The notes beneath the pieces are model-generated. The model worked only from the letters and a program-made list of their open reading frames with translations, was not told where the DNA came from and did no database searches. This document shows positions 33,351 through 44,471 of a stretch of DNA of 64,000 bases, one piece after another (position 1 is the first letter of the stretch; each line of letters starts with the position of its first letter). The DNA comes from Leucocoprinus leucothites (taxonomy: Eukaryota > Basidiomycota > Agaricomycetes > Agaricales > Agaricaceae): assembly GCA_013368445.1 (NCBI GenBank), contig JAACJO010000003.1, positions 1,116,001 through 1,180,000 of the forward strand, read 5' to 3'. A program made the position numbers and the translations under genes.

Positions 33351-35239
33351 CTACAGCCACTCAGGCTTATGAGCATCCAAATTAAACGGTGCCTCACCCT
33401 CCACACATGGCGTAACACTCAACACAGCAGGGTGCCTCAACGCCACCATCTCCCTCCTCTTACAACTCCCATTCCTCGTATCCCCATCTTCCTCCACCTC
33501 TACAGTGACCACTTGAGGGGTGTTAACCCTCCGTTTTGTCGCAAACGCTCGCACTTCAGGATGCATCTCCGGTGTTAATTTAGGTGGTAACGCCTTCCCC
33601 TCACCAAACGCAATTTCAGGCGCAATACGGCCTAGAGAGCGAAGATATTGGGCTACACCTGCGAGTGATACGCGAACTTCCCATGATCCTCCTTCCTATA
33701 TATCGTTCCAATTAAGATATTTGTTGAGGTCCAGGGGGCCCGGAGGACCCGGGGAGGGGTGAGTACTTACGGTGATAGATTTACAAAGAGCAGTAATAAT
33801 TCCAAATGCCAGGAGATACCCTCCAGCGTAATCGAGAACTTGATATGGAAATGGTCGGGGAGGGAGAGGATGTGGAATTGATTCGCTTGGATGAGAATAT
33901 TCGTGATATGCTTGTGCTTCGGCGTGATTGAACCCGGTGCCTGTTTGTACGAGCGAGTCGAACTATATGATCCCGAAGGATCAGCAAGGAGGCCTAGAGT
34001 ACAAGAGATGGATATTCACGTACCCCTCGACGATCTTTCCATACTCCTTCCCACCCCCACGCACATAAATTCGCACTGATGATTCCAGGTTTCATTTTGT
34101 TTAATTCTTCAGCGCTGAATCCTTTCGCGGCTAAGCCGCCTGGTCGATAAGCTTGGAGAAATACATCTGCTTCGCTGACGAGATGTTTGAGAGTGTCACG
34201 GTCGTTGGACTGAGTAAGATCAAGTTGGGTTGTTCGTTTGCCTCTGGAGGTGTCTACGTCCAAGCCGGGTAGAGCAGGTAGTTTGGGCGACGTGATTAGG
34301 AGGGTGTCTGTCCCATGCGCTATAGTAAAAACGATGCAGTTGGGCTCATAGTTCGATAGAACGGAGAAGTTACAGGCTTACCAGCGAGTGCTCGTCCAGC
34401 AACAGGTCCAGCAAGCACCCTACTCAGATCCAGAACGCGTACGCCACTCAATGGGTTTGTATTGTTCCCTGAAAACACCCTCTTTGGAGCGTCACCGATT
34501 CTAACAACGCTAACAGGTGGTTTTCCAACAAGTGTCTGAGCGTGTGGGTGTTTATCCCACTCTTCAAACGTCCGATACGCAGAAACGCACATCCCGCGGG
34601 ATATTGCGACTGATTCAAACTCTTCTGCGTTCCATTGTGCTAAAGCGGAAGAAACTTGCGCTTTGGTCACGGACGGAGTATCAGGGAGCGAGAGTATGTC
34701 AAGTACGCCTTTCCTATGACTGCATGTCATAGACGAAGGTGAGTTCTGAGGCATATTGAGTAAGGAGACGCTTACTGAGGGAAATTAGTATGAATGCGAA
34801 CAAAGCTTTGGTCTTTGGTTGGATAAACTCCCGCTATAGGGTCCCATACTTCTGGTGAGCTCTTTCCGTCGAGTGTATAATAGGAATGACTATCTACCAA
34901 ATGTCAATACTGTATCCATCGAACAAGGGGACGAGAACATACGAAATTCAAGGGAAGCGTGTCGGGCATCGACAGAAACGTCTTGTCGAATGCCAGTCCT
35001 CAAATAATGCAAATATGCAGATGCAAGTCCAGTAACGCCGATACTGGCCTATAAGTTATTTCGTAAGTACAGGGCGAAAGCACTGTAGGAAGTAAACCGA
35101 CCTGGGCCAGGGCCCCTATCTTGAATGAAGAGTTGATCGCTGTGTCAGGATTTCCATGAAATTTCAAGTGCTTCAGGAATTCGATAGGTAGACCCTCTGC
35201 AAGCCACAAGTTCCTAGCAATACCCAGAGCGCCGTTCAT
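33351..35239 (-). CDS. CoA-transferase family III (CaiB/BaiF-type) protein
   Basis: Multi-exon gene. The first exon 35102-35239 (46 codons, ATG MNGALGIARNLW) is followed by exons carrying VSVDARHASLEF, SYYTLDGKSSPEVWDPIAGVY, then the family signature VRVLDLSRVLAGPVAGRALAG, KRTTQLDLTQSNDRDTLKHL, ADVFLQAYRPGGLAAKGFS, GIISANLCAWGWEG and the C-terminal TPEMHPEVRAF to PEWL. These are hallmarks of CaiB/BaiF enzymes such as formyl-CoA:oxalate CoA-transferase and alpha-methylacyl-CoA racemase. The enzyme probably moves CoA between carboxylic acids or racemises an acyl-CoA; the substrate cannot be told. It is divergent from the MPP beta gene, with about 205 bp between starts. Confidence 0.88.
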
Positions 35240-35444
35240 GGTCGTCAAAATCAAGCTTGTGCCCCATGCTGATATCGGTTGTTCTACATTCCGGAAAGAT
35301 CACATTCAGGACGCGGTAAAGTCACATGACGGCGGAGGACTATTTCCGGCAAGTCCCGAATTTTGTGCAAGGGTGTGACCGTGTCCTTCCGACCTCAATA
35401 CCTTCAAAAAACCGCCTCTGGAACGGGCCCACAGTCGTCTGCAG
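35240..35444. promoter_or_regulatory. Shared divergent promoter region
   Basis: 205 bp between the divergent starts of the CoA-transferase and MPP beta genes. It contains 'gtcacatgac' near 35321. The role is inferred from geometry. Confidence 0.5.
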
Positions 35445-37037
35445 ATGGTTTCCCGAACCCTCCTCAGCCGTGCCCTCAGGTCTGCTGTTTGCCCCCCCGT
35501 ACGTCCGAGTCCACAATTCTTTCATGCCAAATTTTTACTAAAACCCACGTCAAACAGCGACCACTCCCACTCAGGACATTTGCAACTATCCGCAATACTG
35601 GCCCTCTTACAGAGGTGACCACGCTCCCTAATGGCCTCACAGTAGCCACCGAGTCGCAACCTCATGCCCAGACCGCCACAGTCGGTGTTTGGATCGACGC
35701 CGGCTCTCGTGCCGAAACCGACAAAACTAACGGAACCGCCCATTTCCTCGAACATATGGCGTTCAAGGGTACCGGCCGGAGAACACAGCACGCATTAGAG
35801 CTTGAGGTCGAGAACCTTGGTGCTCACTTGAATGCGTACACTTCTCGTGAACAGACCGTTTACTACGCCAAGAGCTTCAGGAAGGATGTTGGCTCTGCTG
35901 TGGATATCATTTCTGATATTCTACAGAACTCGAAGCTGGACGGAAAGGCTATTGAGAGAGAACGTGATGTGATTCTGAGGGAACAGCAGGAGGTCGACAA
36001 ACAGCTTGAGGAAGTCGTCTTTGACCACCTTCACGCAGTTGCTTTCCAGGGTACGTCACTCCGGTTTCTATTTCCGGGACCGATTTTTTTTCTGACCAAG
36101 CGCGTCAGGTCAACCTCTTGGTCGCACAATTCTTGGCCCCAAGAAGAACATTCTCTCGATAACTCGTGATGATTTGGCCTCCTACATCAAGACCAACTAC
36201 ACCGCTGACCGCATGGTCCTTGCCGGTGCCGGTGGTGTTGACCACGGTGAACTCGTCAAGCTTGCCGAGAAGCACTTCTCCACTCTCCCCGTCTCCCCCA
36301 ACCCCATCCCCCTCGGCCGTCTCTCCCACACCAAGCCCACCTTCGTCGGCTCTGAAGTCCGCATCCGTGACGACGACCTTCCCACCGCTAACATTGCCAT
36401 CGCAGTGGAAGGTGTTGGTTGGAGTTCACCCGACTACTTCCCCATGATGGTTATGCAAAGCATTTTCGGCAACTGGGATCGTAGCCTCGGTCTCTCCTCC
36501 CTTACCTCCTCTCGTCTCTCCCACATCGTCTCGCAACACAACCTCGCTAACTCTTTCATGTCATTTTCGACCTCGTATTCCGATACCGGTCTCTGGGGTA
36601 TTTACCTCGTTTCGGAGAACCTTACCAACCTTGATGATCTTGTGCACTTCACACTCAAGGAGTGGACGAGGATGAGCATCGGTCCTTCGGAGGTTGAGGT
36701 TGAGAGGGCGAAGAGCCAGCTTAAGGCTGGTCTCTTGCTCGGATTGGATGGAACAACTGCTATTGCTGAGGATATTGGAAGGCAGCTTGTTACGAGTGGA
36801 AGGAGGTTTACGCCTCAGCAGATTGAGAGTGCTATTGATGCTGTTACGGCTGATGAGATCAAGCGTGTTGCTTCGAAATACCTTTGGGATAAGGATGTAC
36901 GTTATCTGTTTTTTCTTTTGTTAGGCAGTTTTATTGATGATGTCTTTGAACAGATTGCGCTCGCTGCCGTTGGAAGCATTGAGGGTCTCCTCGACTACAA
37001 CCGTATTCGTGCCGACATGTCGTCCATGCTCTACTAG
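35445..37037 (+). CDS. Mitochondrial processing peptidase beta subunit
   Basis: Exons 35445-35498, 35558-36050, 36109-36896 and 36954-37037 sum to 473 codons. The first exon and the start of the second encode an Arg/Ser/Leu-rich mitochondrial presequence ([15 protein letters not shown], then [13 protein letters not shown]). The M16 peptidase zinc motif HFLEH is in [12 protein letters not shown], with the downstream conserved Glu region ([17 protein letters not shown]) and glycine-rich segments as expected for the catalytic beta subunit. The product cleaves matrix-targeting presequences of imported proteins together with MPP alpha. The start was chosen at the ATG whose product reads as a presequence and whose intron (gtacgt...cag) closes the frame. 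Confidence 0.94.
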
Positions 37038-37852
37038 ACGTGAGTATACAACAGTTTTCCTGTATGTCGTGGTGACTTATTTGTCAACGTATGCGTGTGT
37101 AGCAGCATATCGTATAGATTTTGAGAGGACAGCATGTTTAAAACCTCAATATACTCCTTTCCTTAATGCTTGTAATACGTCTGCGCATATTCATCTTATA
37201 TCCCATTTCATATCTTGAACCTTAAGTTTCAGTACCCTGGTCGGTCCCGTATATGATCCCGGTCTACCTAAAGTCTTTTCTCATCTAATGTTCAACAAAA
37301 CTGGGCTTGGTGTCCAGTTACCTTCCTGTCGGGATCTACACCGGTTATTACCGGGGCCAACTCCGTCCGATGCCCACCGAATGTACTCTTTTCTCTTTTT
37401 TCCATCATTCTTTCAAACCTCTCAGCAGACTCGCTTTTGCTATGGCAGAGATGGCAGAAGGAACCGTGTAAGCGGTTGGCAAATCTGGCAACACCCGGCA
37501 GAACTCAACGTGCAACGCGTTCAGCTGGTACAATATTCCACCAGTATCACCACTAAATGCACTGGTCAAGCCCTCAAACACTCGCGGTGTATAGCAAGTC
37601 CTGTTCCCGGGCCTCGTTGAACAGACCTGGTAGACCATTGAAACATGAATTAGTCACTACTGCGTGATCTGATCCACATCAGGAAAACGACATTTCGTTT
37701 TGATTTGTCTTAAGCTGATCAAGACAAATCAAAACAAAACATCGTTTTCCTGCTGCGGCACACTCAACACCACGCGAAACAGACATGGGGTGGTGTAGTT
37801 CTGACCCCATGCCAGCACGCAAGTCGAACCTCCTTTGTTTCTTCCCCTCGCT
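37038..37852. other. Intergenic between MPP beta and the RBR ligase gene
   Basis: About 815 bp without a supported gene. It includes the strong inverted repeat at 37680-37752 and a smaller one at 37784-37811. Confidence 0.5.
37680..37752. repeat. Near-perfect inverted repeat, 32-bp arms
   Basis: Arms 37680-37711 and 37721-37752 pair with three mismatches around a 9-nt loop. The sequence is AT-rich ('cgttttgatttgtctt' in the left arm). It could be a small foldback/MITE remnant, a transcript hairpin or an artefact-prone palindrome, 100 bp upstream of the RBR gene start. Confidence 0.85.
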
Positions 37853-40800
37853 ATGGCATTTGAAGCCTCTGGAGACAGGTCCCGCCCAAAGTTTGGATTT
37901 TCTCAAGGTGGAAACTGTGAATTTGGTATCAAGCGCAAGTTTCTTCACGAGGTGGGTCAGAGACAAGTGAGTTTACAGCGTTATCCTCTCTCAGCGTCTT
38001 TACATCCTAATTTCGGCCGTAGATAAGCCAGGCCCCTGAAATTCGAAACGAGAATATGGACAAACCTTGCTACGCTTTCAAAGCCGGAAACTGTCAATGG
38101 GGAAATAAGTGTGTTTTTAGGCATGATATATCGGTATGACCTACCGGTGCTGTGTTCCCCGGGGAGCTCTTAAATTTGCCCAAAGGACTTGAATACTGCT
38201 GGTCACGTCACTGCAAGCCCGAGCAAATTTTCCTCAAAATCGAACTCGCATTTGGCTTCTGCCGGTAACAATAACACGCGTCGAAGGAAGGGCAAAGGAA
38301 AGAATTCAGCCTTGCCAACCTCCAATCGTGCTGCTACATCTCAGACGGGTGTTCAAGAGCACCTTCGTACCCAAGTACACGTAGAGGCTGCAAGAAAGGC
38401 CCTACAAGAAGCCACTCGCTTAGCCCAAGAACGTATCCCTGCTGCTCACCGAGAGCTGCAGCTGCAACTGGAGAGAGAGCGCGAAGAAACCAAAGAGAGA
38501 GCAAGGGCTGCTAGGCGTCGTAAACAGGAAGAAGAATGGGCTCAGGAGTCAGCCACGACAATCCAACAAGTCGTTCTCAATTCCTTTGTAAAGTTCGAAG
38601 CTGGCTTGGTAATCCAACATGTCATATGCGGATCCGAAGCCTCTCGAATCCTGGTCAAGAACCTTCCTATGGACGCGAAGCCGACTGAAGTCCTCGAACT
38701 GTTCACGCAACAAGGGATCGCTGAAGAAGACCTCGCTATTCTTTCCATCGACATTGTTGGTGGCCTTCAACAAGCCACTGTCTTGGGTAAAGCAGCCGAC
38801 GTTGATATTGTCGCTATTGGGTTGGACGGCATCGAGTTTCGTGACCAGCGCCTCGAGTTCGTTGTTTGCAAGCGCTCGTCACAAGGCCGTACGATGGGCG
38901 CATCTAACCGCAATCCACATCATCTCACTGTTTCATGGCGCCCCGCCCTCCTCACCATGCTTGTCCGCTACCCACACCTTGAACCCTGGGAAGTGAGCCA
39001 AAAGGTCCGGGAACTTGACCGAAAACTCCTTGATGGACAGTGCGTTAGGGCATTGCCTCACCAGGAGCAACAAAGCGCCGCCTATGGCCCATACGATTTT
39101 TCTCATCCAACCAGTCCACATGCGGTCAAGATAACAAATATATCAAGCACGACCACCGTTGAAATGGTCCAAAACTTTGCTGGCACTCAATGGGTGGAGT
39201 TTTGTCGTGATCCTTCTTCCTATACTTCAAACGACGTATTCAGTGCGTTAGATGCACACTTTCGGAGCCTGACAAACTCTACCCTTCGCGCTTTCACCCT
39301 CGAAAATGTCCTTCGACCGAATTCCGTCTATGCAAAGGCGGTTTTTAACACCCACGAGAGTGCCAAGCTGGCTCACGACAGCCTGATTGGCAAGGACTTT
39401 GGACCTAATTTTCCGGCCTTGCGTGTATACCTATCTGATCCACATCGATTCCTGATTACCCTTGACGAGAAACAGTACGACGCCCAGAAAAGTCAATGGA
39501 CGGAACTTTGCGAAGCGAAAGGCAAAGAAGCTACTATTCAAATTAGGCCTATCACCAAGGCAGGCGAAAGGAAGGTTGCCGTTTCGTTGGTCGGCCGCGA
39601 CAAGAAAGTGGTGGGTGCCCTAAAGGTTCGCATCGAGAGCATAGCTAGTGGCCAAAGACTCGATGCCAGCCATTGGCACCCCACTTTCAAGTCCGACAAA
39701 GGCCAGAAGTTCCTTGATGACCTATACAACACCACTGGAGCCTATATTCGCTCCGACTGGAAGCACGGCTGCATCGTTGTCTTCGGTAGCCCGGAGGCAG
39801 CTGAAGCAGCTAGGTCTCGAATCAAGGAAGAGGTCGATCGTATTTCCTCTGAGCAGCGAACAATACGGCTTCAACGGAAGGCGCTGGGCTTTTTCATACG
39901 AAAAGGCTTAGCGCAATTACAAGCTCTTCTTGGAGAAGACAATGTGACGCTTGATGTTGGGTCAGCGAAAATTGTGCTCCGTGGTGCGGATTTGGAGGAG
40001 GCTCAACATCATCTGAGGCAGCTCATGGATGCGTTCCTGGACCATAATTCGAAGTCCAATACCGCCCCTGATGATGTTTTGTGTCCCATCTGCTATGACA
40101 CGGTATCACAACCAATTGAGATTAGTTGCAATCACGTCTATTGCTCTTCTTGTCTTCGCCATTATATCTTGTCCACGCTCGACAATCACAGCTTCCCGCT
40201 CAAATGTATGGGCAACGACGCTACATGTAACCACCCTTTTTCACTTCCCCTCATCAAGAGATTCCTGCCTCCTCAACGATTTGAGCAGCTGATGACGGCG
40301 GCTTTCACCGAACACATTGACAAGAACCCCGAGACCTTCAGATACTGCGTCACTCCAGATTGCTCTCAAGTCTATCGTGCCACGGTCTTGCCGCACGAGC
40401 TTCAGTGCCCTTCATGCTTCCGCGAAGTCTGTACCGCTTGTCATTTAGATGGGCATGCTGGAATGACGTGTGATGAGAAGCGCCAGCACAAGAACCCTGA
40501 GGAGCAAGAGCGTTTGCTCGAAGTTTGGGCAACCCAGAACAACGTCAAGAGATGCCCTTCCTGCCACGTGTGGGTCGAGAAGGTCGAAGGATGCCACCAT
40601 ATCAACTGTAAATGTGGGACGCACTTCTGTTGGATCTGCTCCGGTGTATTTGAGAGGGCCGACATTTATAGGCATATGACCCAAGCACATGGAGACTGGT
40701 ACAATAACCCATATCGCGATCAGATGCAAGCAGATGTTGGTGGTCAGCCATGGGAGTTATTGGACATTGTTAGGGTGGTAGGTGGTCGAGCAGCTGCCCC

Positions 40801-40945
40801 GGAACACGCTGCAGGGTTACATCGCCTTGAGTTCCGGCGGGTAGGCCCTGTTATAGCTATGCGTCTTCCCCCACCAGTGGCTGTTAATCGATATGTAAGA
40901 CGGGGGGTTCGGGGTCCGAGGGCAGGTAGGAGCGGAAGGACTTGA
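37853..40945 (+). CDS. RBR-type E3 ubiquitin ligase with N-terminal CCCH zinc fingers
   Basis: Exons 37853-37966, 38023-38133 and 38186-40945 sum to 995 codons. The N-terminus carries a degenerate finger (FSQGGNCEFGIKRKFLHE, first and third Cys lost) and an intact CCCH finger (CYAFKAGNCQWGNKCVFRH). A charged coiled-coil stretch follows (residues about 130-195, rich in E, R, K and A), then RRM/KH-like folds in the middle. C-terminal RING1 (CPICYDTVSQPIEISCNHVYC), IBR (CVTPDCSQ to CTACHLDGHAGMTC) and RING2 (RCPSCHVWVEKVEGCHHINC) complete the RBR. The Cys in VEGCHHINC is the expected catalytic residue. The product probably conjugates ubiquitin in an RNA-linked context. The substrate is unknown. 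Confidence 0.92.
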
Positions 40946-41792
40946 AATTTGGAGATAGGCATAGCTACGGGGGGCTAGGGAACAACCGCGTCTATTGAGG
41001 GAGACGGAGGCAAGACTGCGAGAAATTGAACGTGGAGCTATATGAAGGAGGGAAACGGAAGCTCGCCAACGGGAAGCGAAGGAATATAGAGGGTGGTGTA
41101 TCGTCGAGGGAAGGTTATTCAGTGCACAAACCACAGTGTCGGTGCCGATGACTCATTGGAACGTTGTCATTTTTCTTAGCTATATCGTCTTCTTTTTTGC
41201 TGTACTTCTGGAGGCCTGGGATTTCTGAGAAATCTCTCCATTATAAATATGTTCCCTCGCGAACGCATATTTACTAGGTTATGTATGTCCCTGTATGTCA
41301 CATGAGCTAACAAGTTTAGAAGAGCATCAAAAAGTGATCGGTCTGTTATTTTTCTACTCGATCAAGAAGTGGAAGCTTTTTGGACACCGGGTCGACAGGA
41401 TGCAGGGTTGACTTTTTTGCTTTGGGTCTAGTGCGATTCGTGCTGTGGGAGGTGGTCGGTCCTGTGTTCGGTTCAGCTTTCAGTTTCAGGGCACGCGGAA
41501 TCCTTCCAGTTCATTAACCACCAGCCTCAAGCTCTTGCTTCTCTCTTCCCTCGTTCTTCCCTCGTTCTAACCTCGTTCTAACCTCCCCTCTTTCTCTCTC
41601 CGTTACACTTGCTCGGCTCCAACTTGAACCGGACGCAGTCGCTCAGTTTGACCTTTCTTACGTCTTTTGATCAGTGTGCTTTGCTGGACGGTCCGGGCGC
41701 TCGAGCTCAAGGTTGATAGCCTTATCGTTCGGCCCCGCGAGTATTGGTAACCTGCTTAGAGCTTGTGGAAAGGTTTTTGCTTTTACTTTCGA
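40946..41792. other. Intergenic; pyrimidine-rich repeat before the PQ-loop gene
   Basis: No gene is supported. Around 41545-41600 'cctcgttct' recurs three to four times at about 11-bp spacing in CT-rich sequence, probably part of the PQ-loop gene promoter. Confidence 0.5.
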
Positions 41793-43358
41793 ATGATGGA
41801 GTTGACTGAAGACCAGCTCAGTGCTATCGTATGTACTTTCCCGAGCGTAAAGCTTAAGTCCCATGTTAATAAACCCGCGTTCCTCATCGCTCGAATTTCC
41901 GCCTTGACTGCTTATTTACTTGATGCTCCCACTTGAAACTCTTTGCCTACTCTCGCACTACTCTCAAATGAAAGTTCGGATGGATTTCCATGGGATGCTG
42001 GTGCGTTGATCAATTACCAGTTCTCAACAAAGCTGACTGATGTGGACTCTTATACTCCAGGGTCGTAGTATACTCTCCTCAACTGATCGAAAATTATCGC
42101 CTCCAATCCGGGGAAGGGTTAAGCTTGTTGTTCTTGATGGCATGGATTATAGGCGATGCGTGTAGTATCAGTGGTGCAATTATAGGGGGGTTGGTGCCTA
42201 GTGTGATTTGGTTGGGAGCTTATGTGCGTTGGATCTCATTTGCCCTTTCCCTTTTCCAACACTCCAACTCACGATTCAACGCTCTATTCTCATTTACCAC
42301 AGCACCTACTCTCTGACTTCATCATACTCTCTCAAGTCTACTACTATCGTTGGAAACGTTCCCGCTACCCTATCGGTCCCTTATACGACCTTCCAACGCC
42401 CACCACAAGTACTACCGCGCTCGCCAGCGAAACAGGGTACGACAATGACAACGACCAAGAGTTTGAGTACAACTATGATCATACGGGCTACGATTCTGAT
42501 ATCGAAAATACTCCGCTTCTCAGAGCTAGAAGGTTGAAAGGCCGTCCGGGGAATACGACATGGCTTGGGGGTGATGGCGAAGAGGAGCACGATACGTTAG
42601 CTTGGGTTTTTGTTAGGTCAATTGTGTGTCTGATCGTGATCTCGATTTTGGGGATTGCAGCTTGGTGGGTGGATGAAATGTGTTTTGGAGGTAAAGGTAC
42701 TGTTGGCGGTGATGCATCGGCAATACTGCAGGAAGGGGCGGGATGTCAGGAACGACGAGCACGTTGGCTCAGTACATCCCTAAAGATATTGAGTGGGGAA
42801 ATTTGGAATGGTTGCGGGGACCCGCCGTGCAGGTGTTGGGTTGGACAAGTGCCACGCTTTATGTGAGTCAAGCTCTCCATTATTAAACGATGCTCATGTG
42901 AATGCACGGTATGGGTTTCTAGATCAGTAGCAATCTTCCTCAAATCTGTACGTTCAAACTACCGCATCAATACCAGGATGGATCCATAGGTATACTGACT
43001 CTTCTGCCAAATCATCCAGTCAAAAACTTCGAAACGAGATGCGGGGGTCTCTCGCCCAGTCTCTTTGTCTTCAATGCATTCGGGAGCTGCACATACGTTC
43101 TCTCAATCCTTGCAAAAAGTGTCGAAAGAGATTACATACTCAAAAATGCGGGGTGGCTCGCTGGTCATGGCATTTCTTCTTTACTGGATTTCGCGGTACG
43201 TTGTTTGTCTTTCGCTCTGCTTCGTCCGGAAATCTACCTTTGTGGCCGTTCCCGGCATGCTGATGCTTTGTTGGTTGTATCAGGTGATTGGTCAGATTGT
43301 ATATTACCGATACACGGAGAGGGGACGGATGAGGGGTATGTATACCGCTATATTTTGA
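41793..43358 (+). CDS. PQ-loop repeat membrane protein (vacuolar/lysosomal amino-acid transporter type)
   Basis: Eight exons (41793-41828, 41975-42000, 42061-42223, 42303-42690, 42732-42862, 42923-42947, 43020-43195, 43284-43358) sum to 340 codons. Two PQ loops are clear: VVVYSPQLIENYRLQSGEGLS and, assembled across short exons, SSNLPQIFKNFETRCGGLSP. Hydrophobic helices follow each loop, and a long acidic loop separates the halves. This is the layout of YPQ/RTC2-type cationic amino-acid exporters of the vacuole. One intron (42691-42731) is only 41 nt, but without it the frame breaks. The C-terminal VIGQIVYYRYTERGRMRG completes the seventh helix region. Confidence 0.9.
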
Positions 43359-43827
43359 CTTTCGAGTAGCATATAAGCTTGTTTGTGTACACTGGAATTT
43401 TTTGATCAATGGGATTATTGCTACCTTGATACAGAAAGCTTGCGCTGAACAAGCCCGATGATCGAGCTTTCGTAGAGTCGACAGCGAAAACGTGTTTTAA
43501 TAAATGCAGAGTTCCGTTTCCTCTCGGATCCCATGCGTTATGACGTCATTGATACCGGGTGCAAAGCCTAAAAAGGGGTATCCTGGGCTTGTCCTTGGCG
43601 GACCAGGCGGTGCATTGAGCAACAATTGGGGTGGTTTGACAACCGCTGTCGTGGGCTTTCCGAGCATGAGATTTTGGCACAGTGGACTAGTTTGAAGTTT
43701 CGCTAAGCATAGTGGGTACCGATCTCTGACTTTACAATAGGAAGCTTCAATGAATCTGAAGAGCCTGAGGGATCAATGAACGTGGAGGCGATCGTTTCAT
43801 TTGATTTGATACTACTCTTTTCTGACT
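43359..43827. other. Intergenic between convergent genes
   Basis: It contains the isolated array-type element at 43530-43700 and no supported gene. Confidence 0.5.
43530..43700. repeat. Isolated copy of the array 3' flank element
   Basis: 'tatgacgtcattgataccgg', 'aaaaaggggtatcctgggct' and 'ggcggaccaggcggtgcatt' match the elements at 24228-24395 and 26128-26290 in the same orientation, 11 kb outside the cysteine-rich array and without any nearby array gene. Confidence 0.8.
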
Positions 43828-44471
43828 CTACTGCTTTATTAACCTCCACTGAGGAATCCAGTTGTGAACTACTTGACCTTGCATCCATTCAAGCTTCAGC
43901 TAGAGAATCGTAGGTAACACCAGGATCAAGTCGATATCGAGTGAAGCAAGAGATACACCACTCACCCTCTCCGAGCTGTTCAGGTCAACATACAAGTTCC
44001 CTCCGGAGGGACTCTCATAACTAGCAATTCTGACAGAGGCCCATGCTGAGAAAAAAAGCAAAAAACTAGCTGACGGAGAGAAGACGACATTACCCCACGA
44101 TTGGATCCTTCGTCCGAGTATCTATTTCGATGAACTTCCAGTGGTGTGACCATCCACTTGGATTAGGAGCGAATATGACGGTATCTTCTCCATATTTGTC
44201 TTTCGAACGAGCCCAAGTTCCTCGACTCCCTTTGGCCGTGATCGTATAGGTGTTGCTACTGGGGTGCCTTTGTACCTGCCACTATTAACATCTGATTAGT
44301 AAATTTAGATAACACGCAGAGAAAAAGGCTCCGACTGACTTCTGTTGGAGGTTGCCTCGAACCCCCCGAAATTGTTGCGATCTGTTGACCGTCATATTCC
44401 GCGGTGGGGTAGAAGTTGCGTATATTTTCACCGCAGGAGTGAATCAAGTACGTTCCATCTTCTACCGTCAT
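43828..44471 (-). CDS. Small beta-trefoil-like protein, about 150 residues
   Basis: Four exons: 44340-44471, 44094-44275, a third ending near 43965 and a last ending with the stop at 43828-43830. There is no signal peptide. The start VEDGTYLIHSCG, the middle WARSKDKYGEDTVIFAPN and HHWKFIEID, and the end IPQWRLIKQ show the short beta strands and W-x-(F/L)-I spacing of fungal beta-trefoil proteins. Those include ricin-B-like lectins and the mycocypin type of protease inhibitor. I cannot tell which. Such cytosolic mushroom proteins are often defence-related, but that is only family knowledge. The third splice site was chosen to keep the frame open. Confidence 0.7.

Noticed and set aside
35363..35444. 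Earlier start for MPP beta without an intron
   Set aside because: The upstream frame lacks an ATG and gives no presequence; the ATG at 35445 plus a 59-nt intron yields a typical mitochondrial leader and closes the frame.
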